A DNA stretch of 64,000 nucleotides from Flavobacterium ardleyense (GCF_033547075.1 NZ_CP137891.1:3121124-3185123); one strand, 5' to 3'. Counted from the first letter of the stretch, positions 26,737 through 36,372 are shown. The notes: generated by a model not told the origin, from the sequence alone. Translations and numbers: made by a program.

Positions 26737-26885
26737 GGTTGATAGAAAAATAATCTGAATCTCCTAAAGTAATAAAAGAACGTATTACTTAGATTTGTTA
26801 TCGATCAATTTTTTAAAATTGTAGATTACTACAGAACGATCCCTTTATTAAAAAATTCTCTTAGACGAAGCTGATATAAATTTAT

Positions 26886-26915
26886 AAAAAAAACCGCCTC
26901 GAAAGGCGGTTTCAT
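26886..26915 (-). terminator. Terminator of the 26937 outer-membrane gene
   Basis: AAACCGCCT / AGGCGGTTT stem with a 4-base loop followed by a T run on the minus strand. Confidence 0.9.
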
Positions 26916-26936
26916 TTAATATATCATATCAAATTA

Positions 26937-27569
26937 CTAGAAAGAGTAACCAATAGAAACTTGAATTACTGAGTTTTTCACAGATAAAGCTTCACCATCA
27001 ACCTCTTTATTGATGTCAGATAAACCTAAGTTGTATCTAGCTCCAGCAGAAAGATTTTCTGTAAATTTGTATCCAAGACCAAAGTTTAATCCGAAGTCAA
27101 CAGTGTTTGTAAATTCTTTTGAATCTACCTCTACAGATTCGTTGATGTCCATTCCACCACCTGTAATTGTATAATCAGATTTAGTTTTAGAACTCATCAA
27201 GAACCCAATTTGTGGTCCTGCTTCAAGGCTAAATCCTTCAGCTACATACAATTTCGCCATAACTGGAATATTGATGTAATTAAGGTTTAATTTGTCAGTA
27301 GATTTTTCAGTAAAACCACCTTCGTTATAAGTGTACTCAGATTTTGCTCCTTGTGTAGAGAATAAAAGTTCTGGTTGAACAGAAAATTTCTCAGAAATTT
27401 TAATTTCTGCAAATCCACCAATGTGAAATCCAATTTTTGCACTTACATCTTCAACATCACCTGTGATAGACGCGATATTTACACCCGCTTTAACTCCAAA
27501 TTCAACTTCTTGAGCGTTAACAAAACCAAAAGTAAGCATTGCTGCTACTGATAAAATAATTTTTTTCAT
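26937..27569 (-). CDS. Outer-membrane beta-barrel protein (PorT-like)
   Basis: The 210-residue protein begins with a signal peptide ending VNAQ and continues with GVKAGVNIASITG, FHIGGFAEIKISEKFSVQPELLF, SLEAGPQIGF, and a C-terminal strand ending VSIGYSF. This is the porin-family / outer membrane beta-barrel (OMP_b-brl_2) pattern widespread in Flavobacteriaceae. It is the closest intact relative of the broken gene at 26053-26675 and of the plus-strand gene at 28573. A TATTTTTG -7 element lies at 27604-27597 on the minus strand. Function unknown. Confidence 0.87.
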   Translation of the reverse strand: MKKIILSVAAMLTFGFVNAQEVEFGVKAGVNIASITGDVEDVSAKIGFHIGGFAEIKISEKFSVQPELLFSTQGAKSEYTYNEGGFTEKSTDKLNLNYINIPVMAKLYVAEGFSLEAGPQIGFLMSSKTKSDYTITGGGMDINESVEVDSKEFTNTVDFGLNFGLGYKFTENLSAGARYNLGLSDINKEVDGEALSVKNSVIQVSIGYSF

Positions 27570-27596
27570 GTTTAAGTAATTTTATAAATTATGAGA

Positions 27597-27604
27597 CAAA
27601 AATA
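27597..27604 (-). promoter_or_regulatory. Probable -7 element of the 26937 gene
   Basis: TATTTTTG on the minus strand, 27 bases before the start codon. The best TTG is only 15 bases upstream. Confidence 0.45.
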
Positions 27605-27869
27605 ACAATATTTCAATTACAATTGTGAATTAAGTGTTAATTTTATTAAAAGAGCGTTAAATTAAACATACTTAACTCATAACCAATAACTTAATCATAA
27701 AATTTACCAACATTTGAGTATAAATTGTCATTAAATATTCCAAATACCGTCAATTACAGATAATGTATTGCTCCATATCTTAATTAAAAATGCAGTTAAT
27801 AAATAAACACGATTCAAGATTTTAAGCTTGTTCTCGATTTAAATATTAACTGCAAATAATAGTAAAAAC
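27605..27869. other. AT-rich intergenic region between barrel genes
   Basis: No gene, terminator or repeat is recognised in this stretch. Confidence 0.4.
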
Positions 27870-28394
27870 TTAGAATTTATATGCAGCTCCTAAATTTACA
27901 GAACTGAATGTTCCTCCGTCCAAGGAAATTCCCTTGTATGCAAGAAATACTTCAAAAGGCATGAAGTCATATCCAACTTTTGGTTGATAATAAAAACCTC
28001 CATTAGCATCTCCATCTCCTGTGTAAAATGCGTATCCAAGATCTGCAGCGATAAAGAAGTTTTCTGTAAGACCTAATCTAGCAGCGGCAGCTAGAGGAAT
28101 AAATCCTGCATCATCTCTTTTGAACTTTGAGGTTACAAATCCTAATTCTGGACTATAAGTAACGATGTCATATTCTTTTGCAGAATAGTTAGTATATCCT
28201 GAAGCGATACCAAGATTGAATCCTTCACCCATAGGCCACATATAAGCTACATCAACGCCAAAGTTTGCACTAGAAGTGTCTTTAATATCACCCATTGGAA
28301 TACCGGCGTGAAGTCCTAAACTGAACCCACCATCTTGCGCACTCATCGTACTAATTGCGAAAAGTGCTGCTACTGAAAATAAAATTTTTCTCAT
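27870..28394 (-). CDS. Outer-membrane beta-barrel protein
   Basis: The frame opens at 28421, but the signal peptide begins at the internal ATG (28394): MRKILFSVAALFAISTMSAQ, giving 174 residues. The mature part shows short glycine/aromatic strands (FSLGLHAGIP, FIAADLGYAFY) and ends VNLGAAYKF, a typical barrel terminus. It is more distant from the 26937 and 28573 proteins than those are from each other. Function unknown. Confidence 0.82.
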   Translation of the reverse strand: MRKILFSVAALFAISTMSAQDGGFSLGLHAGIPMGDIKDTSSANFGVDVAYMWPMGEGFNLGIASGYTNYSAKEYDIVTYSPELGFVTSKFKRDDAGFIPLAAAARLGLTENFFIAADLGYAFYTGDGDANGGFYYQPKVGYDFMPFEVFLAYKGISLDGGTFSSVNLGAAYKF

Positions 28395-28572
28395 AATATC
28401 AAAATTTAAGATTATTTCCAAATATATCGCAATTAATCAGGAATTTTTCTTGCTATGTTTTAAATTATAAACATAGTTGTTAACCAGATGTAAATTGAGC
28501 AATCAGAAATGGGAATTATATAAGCTATTGACACTAGTGTCTACTATCTTTACATAAATAAAATCTTACATT

Positions 28573-29109
28573 ATGAAAAAGGTAATTTTAGCATTTATTG
28601 CAGTCGTTGGTTTTAGCACGGCCTCTCAAGCTCAATTATTAAAAATCGGAATTAAAGCGGGTCCAAATTTTTCCAATTTTAGCGGAGGAATTAGTGATAT
28701 TAATTACAAGTCAAGAACTAGTCTTCATGCCGGATTAGTGGCGGAATTAAAACTACTTGAAAACTTTTCCATACAACCAGAGCTTTTATATTCCTCTCAA
28801 GGTGCAAAGGTGGACGGTTTAGGCGACTTTAATCTTGATTATGTTGCACTACCAATAATGGGAAAATTTTATCTTATGACAGATAAATTAAGTCTTGAGG
28901 CAGGTCCTCAATTCTCGTTCCTAATTAATGATCCTCAAAAAGCCTATGACAACCAAGATTTTGATTTTGCTGTAGCAGGAGGCTTAGGTCTTAATTTGAC
29001 CAAAAGCATCTTCGTATCAGCGCGATATGTTGTTGGATTGTCAGAAGTTTCGAAATATGCCGAAGTTAAAAATTCAACCTTTCAACTTTCTGCTGGATTC
29101 TTATTCTAA
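28573..29109 (+). CDS. Outer-membrane beta-barrel protein (PorT-like)
   Basis: The 178-residue protein has a signal peptide ending SQAQ, then GIKAGPNFSNFSGG, FSIQPELLYSSQGAK, SLEAGPQFSFL and a terminal strand FQLSAGFLF. It is clearly paralogous to the genes at 26053 and 26937 but lies on the opposite strand. Upstream, TTG at 28528 and TATCTTTA at 28545 are only a weak promoter match. A good terminator follows. Confidence 0.87.
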   Translation: MKKVILAFIAVVGFSTASQAQLLKIGIKAGPNFSNFSGGISDINYKSRTSLHAGLVAELKLLENFSIQPELLYSSQGAKVDGLGDFNLDYVALPIMGKFYLMTDKLSLEAGPQFSFLINDPQKAYDNQDFDFAVAGGLGLNLTKSIFVSARYVVGLSEVSKYAEVKNSTFQLSAGFLF

Positions 29110-29128
29110 CAGCAATCAAAAATCCTAA

Positions 29129-29158
29129 AAAAACCATTCACAATCGAATGGTTTTTTT
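29129..29158 (+). terminator. Terminator of the 28573 gene
   Basis: AAACCATTC / GAATGGTTT stem with a 6-base loop followed by seven T. Confidence 0.88.
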
Positions 29159-29206
29159 ATTTATATTGGCTTACGCTTTAATTTCAAATATCTTACCCTA
29201 TACCAA

Positions 29207-29620
29207 ATGAAAATTGCAATAATTAATGGTCCTAATTTAAATCTCCTTGGCAGCCGAGAGCCCAATGTCTACGGGGCTATTAGTTTTGAAAAATATTTAC
29301 AAGATTTGAGAAAAAAGTATGCTGAAATAGAATTGATGTATTTTCAAAGCAATATTGAAGGTGAATTGATTTCTAAAATCCAAGAAGTAGGCTTTGATTA
29401 TGACGGAATCATATTAAATGCTGCCGCATATACTCACACTTCTGTAGGAATTGGCGACGCGGTAAAAGCTGTGAACACTCCTGTGGTGGAAGTGCATATC
29501 TCAAATGTTTACGCACGCGAAAGTTTTCGTCAGTCCTCTTACATTGCCCCAAACGCAAAAGGTGTACTTGTCGGTTTTGGGCTTAGGGGGTATGAATTGG
29601 CACTACAATCATTTTTGTAA
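29207..29620 (+). CDS. aroQ: Type II 3-dehydroquinate dehydratase
   Basis: AroQ dehydrates 3-dehydroquinate in the shikimate pathway as a dodecamer. The 137-residue protein shows NGPNLNLLGSREP with the flexible active-site loop and the catalytic tyrosine in EPNVYG, QSNIEGELI, ILNAAAYTHTS with the catalytic His, and VEVHISN near the quinate site. The following DUF5686 gene starts 35 bases later, but there is no obvious functional link. Confidence 0.95.
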   Translation: MKIAIINGPNLNLLGSREPNVYGAISFEKYLQDLRKKYAEIELMYFQSNIEGELISKIQEVGFDYDGIILNAAAYTHTSVGIGDAVKAVNTPVVEVHISNVYARESFRQSSYIAPNAKGVLVGFGLRGYELALQSFL

Positions 29621-29655
29621 AATTACCTATATTAAAAGTTAACACTTATCATTTC

Positions 29656-32130
29656 ATGAAGAATTTATTAGTTGCAGTGCTCCTACTTACTAGCGGCATT
29701 TTTTTTGGACAGATTAAAGGAAAAGTCACTCAAAGTAATGGGCAACCTTTACCATTTGTCAATATCATAATTGAAAATACCTATATTGGTACAAGCAGCA
29801 ACGCAGATGGTGATTACGAATTACCGGTGACAGAAACTGGAAAATACACCATAGTTTTTCAATATCTGGGTTATAAATCAAAAAAAGTTCCTGTCACAAC
29901 CACCTCTTTTCCTTTTTCTCTCAACGTACGATTGGAAGAAGAACAGTATGATTTAAGTGAAGTTGTAATTAATCCCTCCGCCAATCCAGCAATCGAAATT
30001 ATAAAAAGTGCCATTGCTTCTCGTAAAGAGAATTCGGAGAAGACCCAACGGTTTACTGCCGATTTTTACTCTCGTGGTATGTTTAAGGTGAAAAATGTTC
30101 CGAAAAGTATTTTGGGACAGAAACTAGATATGTTTGACGAAGTTTTGGATTCAACTCGAAGTGGAATTTTATATTTGTCTGAAACCATTTCGAAAATAAA
30201 GTTTCAGCATCCTGATGAAATGACCGAAACAATCATCGCCAGCAAGGTGAGCGGTGACGATAGAGGTTTTAGTTTTAACAGTGCCGCTTCAGCAAATTTC
30301 GACTTTTACGAAAACACAATCGCCTTTGGGATTCCTGCCATTTCCCCAATTGCAAATAATGCTTTCAATTATTATAAGTATGAATACGGAGGTTCATTTT
30401 TTGATGAGAATGACCAACAGATTCACAAAATTGAAGTTATTGCTCGACGCACAGAAGAGCCAGCGATGCAAGGATATATTTATATTGTAGATAATAGTTG
30501 GGCGCTTTACGGTGTGGATCTTGTCGTGAGAGGAAGCCAAATACAAGTCGCAGCGATCGATGAACTGCGCATCGTGCAGAACTTTAATTATAATAAAGGA
30601 AATAAATTATGGGTGAAGAATGCTCAGACTTTGGATTTTATGGCGGGAATTTTTCAGATTAAGTTCTCGGGACGATTTACTTATGTATATAGTAATTTTG
30701 AATTTCCAGAATCTTTTGAAAAAAAGACATTTACCAAAGAAGTTTTAAATTTTGACACTAATGCTAATAAAAAAGATGACGAATTTTGGAATAGTGTTCG
30801 TCCAGTGCCGTTAACTGAAGAAGAAGCAACGGACTATGTCGTTAAGGATGAACTGCAAACAAAAAGAGAATCTCAAGCATATTTAGATTCAGTTGACCAC
30901 AAGAATAATAAATTCAAAATATTTGATATTGTTACTGGTTATTCACACCGAAATTCTTTCAAAAATAATACTTATAAATATGATGGTATATTATTAGGAA
31001 TCGGCTTTAATACTGTGCAAGGATACAATTTATCAAGTGGCGTATCATTCACACACCGCAATCCGGACGAACTCACCTACACAACGATTGGAGCAAAGAT
31101 AAATTACGGTCTTGCCGAAGATCGTCTTAGGGTAAATGGTTATGCGAAGCGTCTTTTTAATAATACTAGTAAACGTACCATCATAGTAAGTGGCGGAAAT
31201 TCAATCGAACAGTTTAATCCCAATGATCCGATTAGTCGAATTTTAAACAGTATTGCTACTTCTTTTTTTAAAAATAATTATATGAAGCTGTATGATAAAA
31301 CATACGGCAAGATTGAATATTCAGAAGAAGTTGTTAATGGAATTAAGCTTGATGTTTCTGGAGAATATTCTAGAAGGCAGCAACTTTTTAACAATACTAG
31401 CAAATCGATTGTCCGTAATAAACAAGGATTTACGTCTAATGATCCGCTAAATCCGTTAAATTTTACGGTACCTTTCTTTGAACCTCATCAACTAGCAGTA
31501 GCAGTGCTTGGAGCAACATTTAGATTTGGGCAGCAGTATTGGACACGTCCTGACGGCAAATTCAATATTCCAAATGACAATTTTCCCGTACTTTATGTAG
31601 GCTATAAAAAAGGATTTGCAGGAACAGAAAAAAAATATGAATTTGATTATGTACAAGCAAATATAGTGTACGATTTAAAATTGGGAAACAAAGGTCTTTT
31701 AGGAACAGCTCTCAAAGCTGGAAAATTCTTTAATTCTGATGAAATATCTTTTGTTGATTACAAACATTTTAACGGAAATCAGACGCATGTCGCACAAGCT
31801 GATCGATATCTTAATGTATTTAATCTATTACCGTATTACGAAAGTAGCACCAATGACCAATTTGTCGAACTTCACACGGAGTACAGCGACAATGGTTTTA
31901 TAATCAACAAAATTCCTCTTCTTAATAAACTTGAAGCACCTTTGGTCTTTGGATTTCACAGCCTTATCTTGCCTTCGCAAAAACCGTATTTAGAATATTC
32001 TGTAGGATTGGATAAATTAGGATTTGGCAAATTTAAAATTTTCAGACTGGATTATGTGAGGTCCTATAAAGATGGTAATAGTGCAGATGGAATTGTTTTA
32101 GGAATTAAAATTTTAAATATGCTTGAGTAA
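29656..32130 (+). CDS. DUF5686 outer-membrane protein with carboxypeptidase-regulatory-like domain
   Basis: The 824-residue protein starts with a signal peptide (1-19), followed by a carboxypeptidase-D regulatory-like beta sandwich (about 20-105, with GKVTQSNGQPLPFVNI and GDYELPV) and then a long DUF5686 region. The C-terminal half has many alternating aromatic strands and no lipobox, as expected for a large outer-membrane barrel. DUF5686 proteins are common in Bacteroidetes and lack a proven role. The N-terminal sandwich is shared with SusC-type receptors, but no TonB plug or SusD partner is seen here. Confidence 0.88.
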   Translation: MKNLLVAVLLLTSGIFFGQIKGKVTQSNGQPLPFVNIIIENTYIGTSSNADGDYELPVTETGKYTIVFQYLGYKSKKVPVTTTSFPFSLNVRLEEEQYDLSEVVINPSANPAIEIIKSAIASRKENSEKTQRFTADFYSRGMFKVKNVPKSILGQKLDMFDEVLDSTRSGILYLSETISKIKFQHPDEMTETIIASKVSGDDRGFSFNSAASANFDFYENTIAFGIPAISPIANNAFNYYKYEYGGSFFDENDQQIHKIEVIARRTEEPAMQGYIYIVDNSWALYGVDLVVRGSQIQVAAIDELRIVQNFNYNKGNKLWVKNAQTLDFMAGIFQIKFSGRFTYVYSNFEFPESFEKKTFTKEVLNFDTNANKKDDEFWNSVRPVPLTEEEATDYVVKDELQTKRESQAYLDSVDHKNNKFKIFDIVTGYSHRNSFKNNTYKYDGILLGIGFNTVQGYNLSSGVSFTHRNPDELTYTTIGAKINYGLAEDRLRVNGYAKRLFNNTSKRTIIVSGGNSIEQFNPNDPISRILNSIATSFFKNNYMKLYDKTYGKIEYSEEVVNGIKLDVSGEYSRRQQLFNNTSKSIVRNKQGFTSNDPLNPLNFTVPFFEPHQLAVAVLGATFRFGQQYWTRPDGKFNIPNDNFPVLYVGYKKGFAGTEKKYEFDYVQANIVYDLKLGNKGLLGTALKAGKFFNSDEISFVDYKHFNGNQTHVAQADRYLNVFNLLPYYESSTNDQFVELHTEYSDNGFIINKIPLLNKLEAPLVFGFHSLILPSQKPYLEYSVGLDKLGFGKFKIFRLDYVRSYKDGNSADGIVLGIKILNMLE

Positions 32131-32193
32131 TTAAAGCTTTCGCTAAATTTTTTACCAAATTAAATCGCGATAGTATCGGAGAAGATAGAAATA

Positions 32194-32218
32194 TTGAATT
32201 GAATTTTCATTATATTTG
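32194..32218 (+). promoter_or_regulatory. Possible promoter of the PNGase F-like gene
   Basis: TATATTTG at 32211-32218 fits the -7 consensus, with a TTG 14 bases upstream (short spacing). It lies 28 bases before the start codon. Confidence 0.45.
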
Positions 32219-32246
32219 TTAATATAACCTTAACAAACCAACTTTA

Positions 32247-34571
32247 ATGATGAAAAAATTACTTTGTTTTTTAGCAATATTGGCGAGCACGGCTTTAAGT
32301 TACGCTCAATGTGGTAGCACTCCCATTCCAAAAACCGCGTGGTCCATACATTCTTTTGATACTCAAGAAACTGTGGGCGAAGGGCCTAATAATGGGAAAG
32401 CTATCCACGCAATTGATGGAAATGTGGCCACTTTCTGGCATACGAAATGGAAAGATTTCACACCTACTTATCCGCATGAAATTGCTGTCAATTTAGGACA
32501 ATCTTATCCCGTTAATGGCGTCACGATCAAAAGTAGGAACGACAATAATACCGCTAAACCAAAAGCATACGAATTATTTTTAAGTACCGACGGCACTGTT
32601 TGGACAAGTGCACAATCTGCAGGAAACTTTGAATATCCAGACACCAATGCTAATGGTCAAGACGCGACTGTTTCCTTTGGTGCAATTAATGCTCAGTACA
32701 TCAAACTAGTTTTTACTTCAAATTATAATAATAGTGCAAGTATTGCGATATCTGAAATATCTGCAACTCAAATTTCGGGTGCTGGAGCAGATTGTGTAGC
32801 AACTGGACAAATAAATCAGTTGATGACTTTTGAAGCCATTAGCAAAAAATATACAACCGATGCTTCATTCAACTTAAGTGCTTCTACAAATTCATCACTA
32901 CCAATCACCTACACTATAGTAAGTGGACCTGCCACTATATCTGGTTCAACCGTGTCGCTAACTGGAGTTGCTGGAAATGTTATTGTTAAAGCTACTCAAG
33001 CGGGAAATGCAACTTACTATTCAAAAGAAATCACAAGATCTTTTCAGGTCGTAGATCTTACTGCAATTGCTCCAACGGTTTATAGCCGTCTTACTGCGGC
33101 TACCAATATTCATATGCCAACCTTAAAACCGTATTTATTGTATGCAAATGGTGAAATTGACGAAGCACAAGCATTAACAGTTGACAATATCGAATTTCTT
33201 GTAGATGGCGTATTAATTCCATCTCACTTTAGCCAAGGTTCTTTTAAAGCTTGGTGGACGCCTGCAACCTACGGAAGTCATTCAGTAGAGATGAGAGCAA
33301 CTGCTTCAAACGGCGTTTTAAATTCTAAAACAGTGAATGTAACTGTAGACAATGTAATGGCTACAACTACTGTTCAGACTTTTAATAATGATGTAATTGA
33401 CTTTGGAACAATTGGTTCGCAATGGTTTTATGGAACTTATGTACTGCCGCAGTCTGTGAGTACTTACAATCAAATTATTGCAAATTTTGCTGTGACTTGC
33501 CCAAATGTTCCTGGAGGATGCGATGACTGGGACAGACTTGCTTGGGTGCAGATAAAAAATCCAGAAGGACAGTGGGTAGAACTTTTTAGATATATTACTC
33601 CTTACGGTGTTGCTTGTAGTCACTCTATAGACGTAACAGATTACGAATCGTTACTTCAAGGTGAAGTTGAAATTAGAATGTTTATAGAAACTTGGGGATC
33701 CGGTGGATGGAAATTGGATCTTAATTTAGAATATACTCAAGGTACTCCTACTTATGCATACACTTCGGTTGAAGAAGTTTGGCAAGGAAACTTTAACTTT
33801 GGAGATATGTCAAACCTGCAGCCAGTACCTCAGAAATCAATTTCGATTCCTAGTAATACAGAATCTGCCTCTTTTAGACTTGTAACAACTGGTCACGGTT
33901 GGGGAGGAAATAATACTGGAAATGCAGCAGAATTTTACAATGCTACTCATAAGCTAAAAGTAGATGGTAACGATACTTTCACTCAGCACTTGTGGACTAC
34001 TTGTAATCCAAATCCGGATAGTTGTACAGGACAACAAGGAACTTGGCAATACAATCGTGCTGGATGGTGTCCAGGAACAATTCCTGCGCCGTATTTTTAC
34101 GATATTACGCCATTTATAAATAATCATACATTTACATTTGACTACCAGTTTAAAACTACTTATAAAGATCTGTGCAATCCAAGCAATCCAGCATGTATTT
34201 CAGGTACTACTTGTGCAGATTGTAATGATGGATACAATCCTTTTTACAGAGTTGGAGGTTATATGATTTATAAAGGAAATTCGCCAGTTGAAACTTTAGG
34301 ACAATATATTCCAACTGCTGAAACAACTGGAATTGCAGTGTATCCAAATACAAATAATGGAGTTTTTAATATCAAACTGGACAGTTCGATGGAACAATTT
34401 GTGGTAAATATCTTCAATGTTTCAGGACAAAGTATAAAAACTTACCACTTTAAAGATGCTGATCACCTAAATGCTTATCAATTTAATTTAAGTAATGTTG
34501 CCAAAGGAACATATTTTGTAAAAGTTTACAATCAGACAACATCCACTACTGCAAAAGTATTAATCAAGTAA
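32247..34571 (+). CDS. Secreted PNGase F-type glycoamidase with discoidin domain and type IX sorting signal
   Basis: The 774-residue protein has a signal peptide (1-20), an F5/8-type (discoidin) carbohydrate-binding domain (about 25-172, with AIDGNVATFWHTKW), an Ig-like segment (about 205-270), a linker domain, then two PNGase F-like domains (about 380-500 and 505-680). PNGase F releases N-glycans by cleaving the Asn side-chain amide. The three catalytic acids of Elizabethkingia PNGase F appear conserved: Asp429 in CDDWDR, Glu481 in IETWG and Glu562 in AAEFYN, with RAGWCPG also shared. The last 80 residues (IAVYPNTNNG through KGTYFVKVYN) form a type A C-terminal sorting domain for the type IX secretion system, so it is secreted or surface-attached. 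Confidence 0.88.
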   Translation: MMKKLLCFLAILASTALSYAQCGSTPIPKTAWSIHSFDTQETVGEGPNNGKAIHAIDGNVATFWHTKWKDFTPTYPHEIAVNLGQSYPVNGVTIKSRNDNNTAKPKAYELFLSTDGTVWTSAQSAGNFEYPDTNANGQDATVSFGAINAQYIKLVFTSNYNNSASIAISEISATQISGAGADCVATGQINQLMTFEAISKKYTTDASFNLSASTNSSLPITYTIVSGPATISGSTVSLTGVAGNVIVKATQAGNATYYSKEITRSFQVVDLTAIAPTVYSRLTAATNIHMPTLKPYLLYANGEIDEAQALTVDNIEFLVDGVLIPSHFSQGSFKAWWTPATYGSHSVEMRATASNGVLNSKTVNVTVDNVMATTTVQTFNNDVIDFGTIGSQWFYGTYVLPQSVSTYNQIIANFAVTCPNVPGGCDDWDRLAWVQIKNPEGQWVELFRYITPYGVACSHSIDVTDYESLLQGEVEIRMFIETWGSGGWKLDLNLEYTQGTPTYAYTSVEEVWQGNFNFGDMSNLQPVPQKSISIPSNTESASFRLVTTGHGWGGNNTGNAAEFYNATHKLKVDGNDTFTQHLWTTCNPNPDSCTGQQGTWQYNRAGWCPGTIPAPYFYDITPFINNHTFTFDYQFKTTYKDLCNPSNPACISGTTCADCNDGYNPFYRVGGYMIYKGNSPVETLGQYIPTAETTGIAVYPNTNNGVFNIKLDSSMEQFVVNIFNVSGQSIKTYHFKDADHLNAYQFNLSNVAKGTYFVKVYNQTTSTTAKVLIK

Positions 34572-34593
34572 TACGTTAGAAATTAGAAATAAG

Positions 34594-34628
34594 AAAAATC
34601 CTGAGATGTAAGTCTCGGGATTTTTTGT
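34594..34628 (+). terminator. Terminator of the PNGase F-like gene
   Basis: AATCCTGAGA / TCTCGGGATT stem (one G-U pair) followed by TTTTTTG. Confidence 0.85.
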
Positions 34629-35009
34629 TTTTGAATTGTAATGGAGAAAATTTAGTAAGCATTCTATAATGATCTAGGTGAAAATCAACTGCTCGTATTG
34701 GCAAGAAACAGAATTAATTGGGATTGGATTTCGCCGATTCATTAGCTGCAATAATACATTAAGAAGTGTCATCTTAGAATAACTTAAGGGGTTAATAGAA
34801 CTAGACTTTGATCCATTCCTTTAAATGGTTGTGTGAAGTGCTTTTGCGAGAGGGATAGAAGTGAAAATCCTTTGTTGTGGCGTTGCGGAGCAAAAGCTAC
34901 AACAAAGATTGGGAGCGAATAGCCCGACCTGAGCCACATTAAAATTTCGATGTTACCGAAAAAATTCTGGCGAAGGTCTCGCCCAAATAATTCTAAAATG
35001 AACTAATTA
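34629..35009. other. Intergenic region with hairpin repeat
   Basis: No gene is seen. The first 210 bases are unassigned AT-rich sequence, and the rest is the hairpin repeat at 34843-34988. Confidence 0.6.
34843..34988 (+). repeat. Dispersed hairpin repeat, TTGTGGC type
   Basis: Left flank TTTTGCGAGAGGGATAGAAG then TGAAAATC, a 12-bp stem CTTTGTTGTGGC / GCTACAACAAAG (one G-U pair) enclosing a TTGC/GCAA inner stem, right flank GGGAGCGAATAGCCCGACC, and a distal GGCGAAGGTCTCGCCCAAA. It is the best-preserved plus-strand copy. Confidence 0.85.
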
Positions 35010-35045
35010 TCCAAAAAAATCCCGCAATTTGCATTGCAGGATTTC
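35010..35045 (-). terminator. Terminator of murA
   Basis: On the minus strand AATCCTGCAAT / ATTGCGGGATT stem followed by seven T. Confidence 0.88.
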
Positions 35046-35064
35046 AAATATAATATCGATTATG

Positions 35065-36372
35065 CTATTCTCTAGTAATTTTGGCACCCAAAGCGCGTAA
35101 ACGTTCGTCTATATTTTCGTAACCTCGATCAATTTGATCAATATTCTGAATCGTACTAACACCTTTTGCCGAAAGTGCTGCGATCAATAAGGAAATTCCA
35201 GCCCTTATATCTGGCGATGTCATTACTGTTGCCTTAAGTTCTGATTGAAAATTATGACCAATCACAACCGCGCGGTGTGGATCGCAAAGGATAATTTTGG
35301 CACCCATATCAATCAGTTTATCTGTAAAGAATAATCTACTTTCAAACATTTTTTGGTGAATTAAAACTTCACCTTTCGCTTGACAAGCAACCACCAAAAC
35401 AATACTCAATAAATCTGGCGTAAATCCTGGCCAAGGCGAATCAGAAACGGTCAAAATTGAACCATCGATATCAGACTGAATTGTATAATTTTCGTGGGTT
35501 GGAATAAAGATATCATCACCTCTTTTTTCAAGTGTAATTCCTAGTTTTCTAAAAACAGTAGGAATCTGTCCCAAATTTTCCCAACTGACATTTTTGATTG
35601 TAATTTCGCTTCTAGTCATTGCAGCAAGTCCAATCCACGATCCAATTTCGATCATATCAGGAAGAATTCTATGCTCACAAGAGTGAAGTTTTTCGACACC
35701 TTCAATAATTAGTAAATTGGAGCCGATACCTTTAATATCTGCACCCATAGAATTCAGCATTTTGCATAGCTGTTGCAAATAGGGCTCACATGCGGCATTA
35801 TAAATCTGCGTTGTACCTTTTGCTAAGACAGCAGCCATAACAATATTTGCGGTGCCAGTAACACTAGCTTCATCTAGAAGCATAGAAGTTCCTTCAAGGC
35901 CATTGGGTGCTTCTACACCATAAAAATGATCTTCACGATTGTACCTAAAGGTAGCGCCTAGATTTATAAAACCTTCAAAGTGCGTATCCAATCTACGGCG
36001 ACCTATTTTGTCTCCTCCGGGTTTTGGAATATATCCTTTACCAAAACGAGCTAATAGTGGACCGATAATCATAATTGATCCGCGCAATGATCCACCTTCG
36101 GCTTTAAAAGCTTCGGTTTCGAGATAGTTTATATCAACCTCATCAGCCTGAAAAGTAATTCGACCTTTTTCGTGTCGGTCGATTTTTACACCTAGATGTT
36201 CTAATAAAGTGATTAGCTTATTAACATCAATAATATCTGGAATATTGCTAATTGTAACTTTTTCTGAAGTCAGTAAAACTGCACATAAAATTTGCAATGC
36301 TTCGTTTTTTGCTCCTTGAGGTGTAATTTCTCCTTTAAGACGAACGCCCCCTTCTATTTTAAAAACTGCCAT
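35065..36372 (-). CDS. murA: UDP-N-acetylglucosamine 1-carboxyvinyltransferase
   Basis: MurA transfers enolpyruvate from PEP to UDP-GlcNAc, the first committed step of peptidoglycan synthesis. The 435-residue protein shows the six-fold repeated inside-out alpha/beta plan, with KNEALQ near the N terminus and RAGISLLIAALSA near the C terminus. The loop that holds Cys115 in E. coli (GGC) reads PGGDKIG here, so the catalytic cysteine is Asp121 (codon GAC at 36012-36010). This substitution is known in naturally fosfomycin-insensitive MurA enzymes. It is preceded by DUF4290 and DUF493 genes on the same strand, and a terminator follows. Confidence 0.96.
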   Translation of the reverse strand: MAVFKIEGGVRLKGEITPQGAKNEALQILCAVLLTSEKVTISNIPDIIDVNKLITLLEHLGVKIDRHEKGRITFQADEVDINYLETEAFKAEGGSLRGSIMIIGPLLARFGKGYIPKPGGDKIGRRRLDTHFEGFINLGATFRYNREDHFYGVEAPNGLEGTSMLLDEASVTGTANIVMAAVLAKGTTQIYNAACEPYLQQLCKMLNSMGADIKGIGSNLLIIEGVEKLHSCEHRILPDMIEIGSWIGLAAMTRSEITIKNVSWENLGQIPTVFRKLGITLEKRGDDIFIPTHENYTIQSDIDGSILTVSDSPWPGFTPDLLSIVLVVACQAKGEVLIHQKMFESRLFFTDKLIDMGAKIILCDPHRAVVIGHNFQSELKATVMTSPDIRAGISLLIAALSAKGVSTIQNIDQIDRGYENIDERLRALGAKITRE

